A stretch of 64,000 bases of DNA, taken from positions 124,001 to 188,000 of the forward strand of contig NZ_JABUFE010000007.1 of assembly GCF_013315265.1 (NCBI RefSeq), given 5' to 3'. The notes under the pieces are model-generated. The model ran no database searches, was not told where the DNA came from, and saw only the letters and a program-made list of their open reading frames with translations. Source of the DNA: Parasulfitobacter algicola. GTDB lineage: Bacteria; Pseudomonadota; Alphaproteobacteria; Rhodobacterales; Rhodobacteraceae. Position numbers and translations under genes: made by a program. Below are positions 57,601 to 64,000 of the stretch, in pieces. Positions within the stretch are counted from its first letter, which is position 1; each line of letters starts with the position of its first letter.

Positions 57601-57911
57601 TGTCCTTCGGGACTATGGACATAAACGCGCTCGTAATAAGCGGATCGGACCCGGGGGCGGTACCCGGCGACTCCACCAATACCCGTTCATTTGGCGGTCA
57701 TGGGGTCGAAATAGGATCGACGAACGTCTAAAGGGGTTAGCTTTGTTTCGGTGAGTTACCACCGTTATCGGTACACAATAAGCTAGTTGCAAATGACAAC
57801 AAAGCTCCAGTAGCCCTCGCAGCGTAAGCTGTGCGGAATACTGAAATTTAAGCCCTTGCGCCTAGCAGCGTAAGGCGGGGTTCGCAGGCACCTGGCAACA
57901 GAAGCCTGCAC
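57601..57911 (+). ncRNA. ssrA: Permuted two-piece tmRNA
   Basis: The gene is circularly permuted as in other alphaproteobacteria. The acceptor piece comes first and ends at 57678: T-stem CCGGG/CCCGG around GGCGGTA, then CGACTCC, discriminator A and CCA. A 23-nt intervening segment follows. The coding piece begins at 57702 with GGGGTCG, which pairs with CGACTCC, and contains the tag frame at 57789-57827 encoding ANDNKAPVALAA and a TAA stop. A hairpin GCAGGC (57884-57889)/GCCTGC (57904-57909) ends it. The 5' end near 57601 is estimated. The tag ending ALAA marks stalled peptides for ClpXP. Confidence 0.93.
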
Positions 57912-57974
57912 TTTCACTTTATTTTCATCCATGACCCGCTGGCAAAATCTGTCAGGCATGCCATATCTTTCATT

Positions 57975-58676
57975 ATGATAAAACTTCTCATCCCCATTCT
58001 GGCTGCGGTTTTGTACGGCGTGTTGATGTACAAACTGTCTGTATCGCGCACGAAACGTGAACTGGATGAACGATCCACCGAACTTGCTGATGGACGCTTG
58101 AAAAAGATCACCGATCGCATGGCAGATGCATTGGATTTGCCACGTGTCAAAGTCTTTATCTATGAGATCGAGCCAGTGAATGGTTTGGCCGCCCCCGATG
58201 GTCGAATTTTCATAACACGCGGGTTTTACAAGAAATATCAACAGGGCGAAGTAACGGATACCGAACTGGCCAGCGTGATTGCGCATGAATTGGGTCACGT
58301 GGCCCTTGGGCATTCCCGGCGTCGCATGATCGATTTTTCGGGCCAAAATGCCTTGCGCATGACGCTGGCCATGATTTTCAGCCGTTTTATTCCCGGTCTT
58401 GGCATCTGGATTGCAAATATTCTGACCAGCCTGATCGCGGCCCGTATGTCGCGCAGTGACGAATACGAAGCCGATGCCTATGCCGCGGCACTGATGACCA
58501 AGATCGGTCTTGGCGTCGAACCACAGATATCGCTGTTTGAAAAGCTTGAGGTTTTGACAAAATCAGGTGCCGGTGTAATGCCAGCCTGGTTGATGAGCCA
58601 CCCCAAATCGTACGAACGCATCAAGGCGATCCGTGCACTAGATGCGCGCTGGTCTGCGACTGTTACAAAAGCATAA
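57975..58676 (+). CDS. M48-family membrane metalloprotease
   Basis: A 233-residue protein with an N-terminal membrane segment (about residues 3-20) and the M48 zinc site H104-E-L-G-H108 in ASVIAHELGHVALGHSRRRM; the third ligand is Glu163 in SDEYEADAYAAALM. A second hydrophobic hairpin lies at about residues 125-155. The sequence PVNGLAAPDGRIFITRGFY is typical of the family. Related proteases such as HtpX and LoiP act in envelope quality control. It is transcribed after the tmRNA. Confidence 0.9.
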   Translation: MIKLLIPILAAVLYGVLMYKLSVSRTKRELDERSTELADGRLKKITDRMADALDLPRVKVFIYEIEPVNGLAAPDGRIFITRGFYKKYQQGEVTDTELASVIAHELGHVALGHSRRRMIDFSGQNALRMTLAMIFSRFIPGLGIWIANILTSLIAARMSRSDEYEADAYAAALMTKIGLGVEPQISLFEKLEVLTKSGAGVMPAWLMSHPKSYERIKAIRALDARWSATVTKA

Positions 58677-58678
58677 AG

Positions 58679-59224
58679 CTATGCCGTCAAAAGGGCTTTT
58701 GCCAACCTTGGCAAGCGCGCCTTTTTCAACAGCTTACGCATAGGCCAATCCTGTTTGGACAAGGTTTCAGCTTGCTGACGCACATTTTCTGCCACGCTTG
58801 CCACCTGGTCGGGATGTGTTTGCCAAAGATCGCGCAAAAATCCATCGGGATCGTGGCGATTTAAACCTTCCTCGGCCAAGATATTTTTGGGAAAATCCTT
58901 TGCATTCATAGTAATAATTGTGTCGCAAGACCCTTTGATCGCACAGGCCAGCACATGAATATCATTTGCGTCTGGCAACCATAATCGTGCCTCAAGTCCG
59001 GGTGCCGTGGGAATTGTCGCATCCGGCCAGTTCGCCCGCAGCAGAGCAATTTCACCCCGTGCAATCTGTTCTTGCGCAGGTTCAATCCGTGCAGCGGCCC
59101 GCGCCCATTCTTCTAAGATGCGATCTGACCATCGGGGCTGAAACAGGCTCTGCACCGCGACGCCAAGCAGAATTTCCCGCATGACTGTTGGATACAATAC
59201 ACAGGCATCCAACAGCGCCCTCAT
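58679..59224 (-). CDS. PIN-domain protein (RSP_2648 type)
   Basis: A 181-residue PIN-fold ribonuclease candidate with acidic residues at Asp6 (LLDACVLYP), Glu39-like EEWARAAARI, and Asp84/Asp87 in LPDANDIHVLACAIKG, followed by CDTIITMNAKDFP. It corresponds to the Rhodobacteraceae family known as RSP_2648 in public naming. Its start codon overlaps the stop of the RNA methyltransferase gene, so the two are translated together. No small antitoxin gene is present, arguing against a classic VapC pair. Confidence 0.82.
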   Translation of the reverse strand: MRALLDACVLYPTVMREILLGVAVQSLFQPRWSDRILEEWARAAARIEPAQEQIARGEIALLRANWPDATIPTAPGLEARLWLPDANDIHVLACAIKGSCDTIITMNAKDFPKNILAEEGLNRHDPDGFLRDLWQTHPDQVASVAENVRQQAETLSKQDWPMRKLLKKARLPRLAKALLTA

Positions 59225-60423
59225 TCCAGCAACCGAAAAAACAGCGCCTTTAGGTATCCGCTTTCGGCCAATTGCGGCATCAATGGATGATCCGGACCAG
59301 CAAAGCCGGTGTGGATCAATTGCGCGCTGCGCCCTGCCCGCCCGATGCCGCGCACGCAGGATTTGCGAAATTGTGTCAAATCAGCAGCGTGCGAGCATGA
59401 ACACAAAACCAGATACCCGTTTGCCGCAACCAGCTGTGCGGCCTGTCTTGCGACCCGTTCATAGGCGCGCAAGCCCGCATCAAGTGCTTGCTTGGACGGT
59501 GCAAAGGCAGGTGGATCACAGATCACAAGTTCGAACTTTTGATCCTCGGCCGCCAACCCCGCCATAGCGTCGAACGCATCACCCTTGCGGGTCGAAAATA
59601 TCGTCGAATACCCACTTTCCGCAGCACCTTTTTCGGCCAAGGCCAGTGCATTGGCAGATCCGTCAATGGCCAGCGCGCTTTTAGCACCTGCCGCTAGCGC
59701 TGCCAGTGAAAACCCACCCACATGGCTGAACACATCCAGCACCCGCGCGCCCTTGGTCAAGGTTGCCGCGAATGCATGATTTGGTCGTTGATCGTAAAAC
59801 AAACCGGTTTTCTGACCACCCATAACATCCGCCATATAAACAGCTTCGTTCATGGGCACCGCAATGGGATCAGTGGGTGCGTCACCTTGCAGGACTGTGA
59901 TATCTTCGCTCAGACCTTCCAGACTTCGGGTTCGCCCCGTGCCATTTTTGATCACAGTTTCAACGCCGGTTATCGCAATCAAAGCCTTGGTCAACGGGTC
60001 CAGAAGCCGATCAGCCCAAGCCGCATTCGGCTGGATCACAGCCAGATTGCCAAAACGGTCAATCACGACACCGGGCAAACCGTCTGCTTCTGCGTGGATC
60101 AGACGATAGAACGGCGCGTCGTAAATCCGGTTGCGATGTTCAAACGCCCGTGCGATCCGCGCTTCAAACCAAGTCTGATCAATCACAGCATCTGGATCTG
60201 GGTCCAGCATTCGCGCGATCAGTGTTGATTTCGGGTTCACGGTCACCGTTCCAAGCGGGACGCGGTCCGCATCCTGCAATTGCGCCAGAACGCCGGGTTC
60301 CAATGCTTTGGTCCGGCGGTCGGTGACCAGTTCATTTGCGTAAACCCACGGAAAACCATGGCGAATATTTCGGGCCTGAACTTTTGGGCGAAGGCGGACG
60401 ATGGGGCGTGTTTGATCTGTCAT
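59221..60423 (-). CDS. Class I SAM-dependent RNA methyltransferase (RSP_2647 type, RlmI-like)
   Basis: A 400-residue protein with an N-terminal PUA domain (IVRLRPKVQARNIRHGFPWV), a central region (GLPGVVIDRFGNLAVIQPNA) and a C-terminal methyltransferase domain with SAM motif RVLDVFSHVGGFSLAALAAG, motif IV VICDPPAFAPSKQALDAG and CSCSHAADLTQF. This is the RlmI/RlmK architecture that makes 5-methylcytosine in 23S rRNA. It is the first gene of a pair with the PIN-domain gene, a linkage kept in the family. Confidence 0.88.
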   Translation of the reverse strand: MTDQTRPIVRLRPKVQARNIRHGFPWVYANELVTDRRTKALEPGVLAQLQDADRVPLGTVTVNPKSTLIARMLDPDPDAVIDQTWFEARIARAFEHRNRIYDAPFYRLIHAEADGLPGVVIDRFGNLAVIQPNAAWADRLLDPLTKALIAITGVETVIKNGTGRTRSLEGLSEDITVLQGDAPTDPIAVPMNEAVYMADVMGGQKTGLFYDQRPNHAFAATLTKGARVLDVFSHVGGFSLAALAAGAKSALAIDGSANALALAEKGAAESGYSTIFSTRKGDAFDAMAGLAAEDQKFELVICDPPAFAPSKQALDAGLRAYERVARQAAQLVAANGYLVLCSCSHAADLTQFRKSCVRGIGRAGRSAQLIHTGFAGPDHPLMPQLAESGYLKALFFRLLE

Positions 60424-60592
60424 GCCCCGTGCTTAGGGTGTTTTTCACGGTACGAAAAGATCGTTTTGTGATAACCTTGTCTGCCAAGCCAAACTGACTA
60501 ATCGATATGTGGAATTTGGAATTGTAAAAGACCTGCGTGCCGAAAACGGGTACACGCTATTTTCCACTGTAACTCTACTGTAAAATAACCTA

Positions 60593-60606
60593 AGTTAGCG
60601 CTATCA
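60593..60606 (+). promoter_or_regulatory. LacI-type operator-like palindrome before edd
   Basis: AGTTAGCGCTATCA contains the perfect 8-bp palindrome TAGCGCTA and matches the LacI-family pattern TGTTAGCGCTAACA at 12 of 14 positions. A TAAAAT at 60581-60586 just upstream could be the -10 element, so the site would sit at the transcription start. A sugar-responsive repressor is a plausible reader; no regulator gene is adjacent. Confidence 0.45.
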
Positions 60607-60633
60607 GCTACATCGATCCTAAACGGAGAGCCA

Positions 60634-62439
60634 ATGTCTTTGAACCCAACCATCCAGGCCGTGACCGACCGGATCAAAGAACGCAGCCAACAATCGCGCA
60701 GTCATTATCTGGACAAGATGAAGCGGGCGGCTGACGAAGGGCCACGCCGCGCGCATCTGACGTGTGGCAATCAGGCCCATGCATATGCCGCGATGGGTGA
60801 TGATAAAGATGCACTGGCATCGGAACAAACGCCAAACCTTGGAATTGTGACGGCCTATAACGACATGTTGTCGGCCCATCAGCCGTTTGAACGGTTTCCT
60901 GAATTGATCAAAACGGCCGCTCGCAATGTGCGCGCCACAGCACAGGTCGCGGGCGGTGTGCCTGCCATGTGTGACGGCGTGACCCAAGGCCAAACAGGGA
61001 TGGAACTAAGCTTGTTTTCCCGTGATGTGATCGCACTTGCCGCTGGTGTTGGTCTGTCGCATAACACATTTGATGCTGCCGTTTATCTGGGTGTGTGCGA
61101 CAAAATTGTCCCCGGACTTGTCATCGCAGCGGCCACTTTCGGCTATATCCCCAGTCTTTTCCTGCCTGCCGGGCCAATGGTGTCGGGCCTGCCAAATGAT
61201 GAAAAAGCCAGGGTACGCCAACAATTTGCCGCAGGTGAAATCGGTCGCGACGAATTGATGAAGGCAGAAATGGCATCCTATCATGGCCCCGGGACCTGTA
61301 CATTTTACGGCACGGCCAATTCCAATCAGATGCTGATGGAGTTCATGGGGCTGCATTTGCCCGGCGCGTCATTCGTGAACCCCAATACCCCCTTGCGCGA
61401 TGCGTTGACTGTTGCTGGTGCCGAACGCGCGCTTGAAATCACAGCCCTTGGCAATGATTACCGCCCCGTTTCAGATATTCTGGATGAAAAGGCATTCGTG
61501 AACGGCATTGTCGGACTAATGGCGACGGGCGGGTCAACCAATCTGGTCATTCACCTGCCAGCCATGGCACGTGCAGCTGGTGTTATACTGGATCTTCAGG
61601 ATTTTGCAGATCTGTCCGATGTGGTGCCATTGATGGCAAAAGTCTATCCAAATGGTTTAGCCGATGTGAACCATTTCCATGCCGCGGGCGGTCTGGGCTA
61701 TATGATCGGTGATTTGTTGGAAAGCGGGCTTTTGCACCCTGACACAAAAACTGTCGCAGGCGACGGGCTTGCTGATTACACACAAGAACCCAAAGTGCAG
61801 GACGGTCGCGTCATTTGGCAAAAAGGATCCGGTGAAACACAAAATGATAAAATTCTGCGCCCCGCAACAGACCCGTTTCAGAAAACCGGTGGGTTGAAAC
61901 AGCTGATCGGAAATCTGGGCCACGGCATGATGAAAGTATCCGCCGTCGCACCTGAATTACATGTAATAGAAGCCAAAGCGCGCGTGTTCGAAAGTCAGGA
62001 CGCTGTCAAAGCGGCATTCAAAGCGGGTGAATTTACGGAAAACACAGTCGTCGTGGTACGGTTTCAAGGACCAAGCGCTAACGGAATGCCGGAACTGCAC
62101 GGCCTGACACCCACATTGTCTGTCATGATGAGCAAGGGCTTGAAAGTTGCGCTGGTCACGGATGGGCGCATGTCTGGCGCGTCAGGCAAAGTGCCATCGG
62201 CAATCCACGTCAGTCCCGAAGCGGCCAAAGGCGGTTTGCTTGCCAAGTTACAAGACGGTGATCTGGTTCGTGTTGATGCAGTGGCTGGCACGCTGGATGT
62301 CTTGACCTCAGGGGTTGAGGCACGCACGCCTGCGACACCAGATCTATCTGATAACACCGCAGGCGTCGGCCGTGAGCTGTTCGAGGTTTTCCGCCAGAAT
62401 GTCGGGCTGGCAACCCACGGCGCTGGCGTCGTTGTATAA
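60634..62439 (+). CDS. edd: Phosphogluconate dehydratase
   Basis: First committed step of the Entner-Doudoroff pathway: 6-phosphogluconate to KDPG. The 601-residue protein is an IlvD/Edd-family iron-sulfur dehydratase with [80 protein letters not shown] and [20 protein letters not shown]; the cysteines at the FeS-binding positions are present. GGAGAG precedes the start. It forms an operon with eda. Confidence 0.96.
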   Translation: MSLNPTIQAVTDRIKERSQQSRSHYLDKMKRAADEGPRRAHLTCGNQAHAYAAMGDDKDALASEQTPNLGIVTAYNDMLSAHQPFERFPELIKTAARNVRATAQVAGGVPAMCDGVTQGQTGMELSLFSRDVIALAAGVGLSHNTFDAAVYLGVCDKIVPGLVIAAATFGYIPSLFLPAGPMVSGLPNDEKARVRQQFAAGEIGRDELMKAEMASYHGPGTCTFYGTANSNQMLMEFMGLHLPGASFVNPNTPLRDALTVAGAERALEITALGNDYRPVSDILDEKAFVNGIVGLMATGGSTNLVIHLPAMARAAGVILDLQDFADLSDVVPLMAKVYPNGLADVNHFHAAGGLGYMIGDLLESGLLHPDTKTVAGDGLADYTQEPKVQDGRVIWQKGSGETQNDKILRPATDPFQKTGGLKQLIGNLGHGMMKVSAVAPELHVIEAKARVFESQDAVKAAFKAGEFTENTVVVVRFQGPSANGMPELHGLTPTLSVMMSKGLKVALVTDGRMSGASGKVPSAIHVSPEAAKGGLLAKLQDGDLVRVDAVAGTLDVLTSGVEARTPATPDLSDNTAGVGRELFEVFRQNVGLATHGAGVVV

Positions 62440-62451
62440 GGCAAAATTGAT

Positions 62452-63087
62452 ATGACCCCCCAAGACGCAAGTAAACGAACCGAAGAAATTTGCCGGCTGG
62501 CGCCCGTCGTGCCTGTTTTGGTGATTGATGACATCAGCCACGCCCGCCCTTTGGCCCAAGCCCTGATCGCAGGGGGTCTGCCTGCACTTGAAGTGACTTT
62601 GCGCACGCCTGTTGCGTTAGAGGTGATCGCAGAGATGGCCAAAGTACCCGGTAACAAGGTGGGGGCTGGTACTCTTTTAACACCAGGTGATATTAAATCA
62701 GCAAAAGCGGCAGGGGCCACCTTTGGCGTGTCGCCCGGTGCAACGGATGCACTGCTGCAGGCTTGCGAAGACGAAGATCTGCCATTGTTACCCGGTGCTG
62801 CCACTGCGACTGAAGCAATGAAACTTTTGGAACGCGGCTATCGCATACAAAAGTTCTTTCCGGCCGAAGCATCGGGTGGTGCCCCTGCCCTGAAAGCCAT
62901 TGGCGCACCAATTCCGCAGGTTCGTTTCTGCCCCACTGGCGGCGTGACGCCAGAAAACGCACCCGGTTATCTGGCACTTGGAAACACAATCTGCGTCGGT
63001 GGAAGCTGGGTTGCTCCGAAAGATAAAGTTGCAACCAACGACTGGGCCGCAATCGAAGAATTGGCGCGATTGGCAGCGCGACTTTAA
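62452..63087 (+). CDS. eda: 2-keto-3-deoxy-6-phosphogluconate aldolase
   Basis: Splits KDPG into pyruvate and glyceraldehyde 3-phosphate, completing the Entner-Doudoroff pathway. The 211-residue TIM barrel shows the Glu of GLPALEVTLRTP, the Schiff-base lysine region RGYRIQKFFPAEASGGAPAL and RFCPTGGVTPENAPGYLALG. It begins 12 bases after edd. Roseobacters lack phosphofructokinase-based glycolysis in most cases and use this route for sugars. Confidence 0.96.
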   Translation: MTPQDASKRTEEICRLAPVVPVLVIDDISHARPLAQALIAGGLPALEVTLRTPVALEVIAEMAKVPGNKVGAGTLLTPGDIKSAKAAGATFGVSPGATDALLQACEDEDLPLLPGAATATEAMKLLERGYRIQKFFPAEASGGAPALKAIGAPIPQVRFCPTGGVTPENAPGYLALGNTICVGGSWVAPKDKVATNDWAAIEELARLAARL

Positions 63088-63128
63088 AGGGGCTTGAGCC
63101 GCGCTAACACATCCCGATAAATAAAAAT

Positions 63129-63590
63129 CTAAGCACCGCTTTCAGCTTTTTTTTCCCACCGGCCGCTTTCCTCGGACCAGTATTGCGCCGCGCAGCCTGC
63201 ATCGGTCAGGGTTTTCCACTGAACACGCGCGCGGGCCAGATCGGTTTCATTGTTGCCATCAAACAGAATACAAACCCGTTCCATCTTATTGACTTCATCT
63301 GCGGCCACATCTGCCCCATCGACCGCCATCAGACAGCGCGCGCTGTTGGGGATATCATCCGCAGTCGTCAACAGAATTGGCTGATCCGAGTCATAGGGAC
63401 CACCTGCAACGCCATGAGGCATAAATCCATCATCGCGGATCCAAAGAACACGGTCTAACATCTCGATGCGGTCGGTTTGCTGACCGCGAATAACAACACG
63501 CCACCCTGCCCCGGTCGCCTTGCCCAAAAGCATGGGCAAAGTGACTTCAAGCGGTTGGCGCGTCAGGTGGTAAAAGAAAACAGCGCCCAT
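63129..63590 (-). CDS. holC: DNA polymerase III subunit chi
   Basis: A 153-residue clamp-loader-associated subunit that links the polymerase III holoenzyme to single-strand binding protein. The pattern MGAVFFYHLTRQPLEVTLPM, then VVIRGQQTDRIEMLDRVLWI, FMPHGVAGGPYDSDQPILLT and ERVCILFDGNNETDLARARV is typical of HolC. The start overlaps the stop of the aminopeptidase gene (ATGA), so the two are coupled; the pepA-holC order is widespread in alphaproteobacteria. Confidence 0.93.
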   Translation of the reverse strand: MGAVFFYHLTRQPLEVTLPMLLGKATGAGWRVVIRGQQTDRIEMLDRVLWIRDDGFMPHGVAGGPYDSDQPILLTTADDIPNSARCLMAVDGADVAADEVNKMERVCILFDGNNETDLARARVQWKTLTDAGCAAQYWSEESGRWEKKAESGA

Positions 63591-64000
63591 CAGCCCTGTT
63601 CGTATTTATCGGCAATCAAGCGATTCAACGCCATAACACCCCAGCCTGTCGCCCCTTTGGGCGCATAGGCGGTTTCGGATTTCACGCTGGCCACCCCTGC
63701 AATGTCCAAATGGATCCAAGGCATGTCATCTTTGATAAACCGCTGCAGAAATTGCGCAGCCGTAACCGCCCCGGCATCGCGGCCGCCAACGTTTTTGATA
63801 TCCGCAATATGGCTTTTGATCTGCTTGTCATAATCGGCCCCAAGCGGCATGCGCCATGCGCCTTCGGTTTCAAGTTTGGCAGCTTTCAAGAAGCTGTCGC
63901 AAAAAGCATCATCATTTGAGAAAACGCCAGCATTGTGATGACCCAGTCCCACGACAATCGCACCCGTCAAGGTCGCAAGATCCACGATACCAGAAGGGTT
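63590..64000 (-). CDS. pepA: Leucyl aminopeptidase (M17), N-terminal part missing
   Basis: The C-terminal 136 codons of a gene that runs off the end of the window. The visible part has the M17 landmarks: IVDLATLTGAIVVGLGHHNA, AWRMPLGADYDKQIKSHIAD and the tail PWIHLDIAGVASVKSETAYA with KGATGWGVMALN. These residues surround the two-metal active site of the enzyme, a broad aminopeptidase in peptide turnover. The stop overlaps the holC start. Most metal ligands lie in the missing part. Confidence 0.93.
   Translation of the reverse strand, partial: NPSGIVDLATLTGAIVVGLGHHNAGVFSNDDAFCDSFLKAAKLETEGAWRMPLGADYDKQIKSHIADIKNVGGRDAGAVTAAQFLQRFIKDDMPWIHLDIAGVASVKSETAYAPKGATGWGVMALNRLIADKYEQG

Noticed and set aside
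57783-58346. A 187-codon minus-strand frame over the tmRNA and the start of the M48 gene
   Set aside because: It lies opposite a structured RNA and a conserved protease gene; the predicted protein has no family features.
58679-59224. Classic VapBC toxin-antitoxin pair
   Set aside because: No small antitoxin gene is adjacent; the PIN gene is coupled to a methyltransferase instead.

Overview
The window reads as chromosomal DNA of a marine Roseobacter-group alphaproteobacterium (Rhodobacteraceae, moderate GC). The evidence is the gene content and order: a class II ribonucleotide reductase, trpGDC-moaC-moeA-lexA, the PIN/RNA-methyltransferase pair known in this family as RSP_2648/RSP_2647, edd-eda, a permuted two-piece tmRNA with tag ANDNKAPVALAA, and a LexA box of the alphaproteobacterial direct-repeat type. 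The genus is not settled; an Octadecabacter/Loktanella/Yoonia-like relative is my guess.

Layout. 0-11 kb: YceI-family protein (cut by the window start), acetolactate synthase small subunit, an EF-hand protein divergent from a sigma-70-like factor, an ImmA/IrrE-type protease abutting the end of nrdJ, nrdJ with a NrdR-box-like palindrome upstream, a lipoprotein, a tautomerase-family protein, tRNA-Pro(TGG), DUF192 and double cold-shock genes, pdxH and fabI. 11-29 kb is ordinary core genome: LysE exporter, gpt, aminotransferase, PpiD-like chaperone, trpE, a divergent polysaccharide deacetylase with a long Pro/Glu-rich linker, trpGDC-moaC-moeA joined by 4-nt ATGA overlaps, lexA, comEC, gltX, gltA.

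28.8-30.3 kb is a small accessory patch with one AT-rich gene that looks like a pPIWI-associating nuclease-type or HEPN-like protein, followed by leuD under a promoter carrying repeated TGTACA palindromes. leuD and leuB are separated by a membrane protein gene and an endonuclease/exonuclease/phosphatase gene. 34-42 kb: EamA transporter, a BCCT carrier next to a large membrane-anchored double binding protein and a universal stress protein, then a membrane-anchored small protein with an SF2 helicase that has its own hydrophobic segment.

42.7-55.6 kb is the most accessory part: a small repeat-containing secreted protein, an RTX-tailed sulfatase with a two-domain esterase-like partner, a complete IS3-family element with intact ends and a 5-bp target duplication whose transposase lacks the first catalytic Asp, a disrupted winged-helix regulator, a LysR-TctCBA-CoA-transferase catabolic cluster and an orphan binding protein. 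55.6-64 kb returns to core genes: small membrane and SH3 proteins, DUF817, tmRNA, M48 protease, the PIN/methyltransferase pair, the Entner-Doudoroff genes edd-eda, holC and the end of a leucyl aminopeptidase gene running off the window.

No CRISPR array, prophage, rRNA operon or replication origin was seen.
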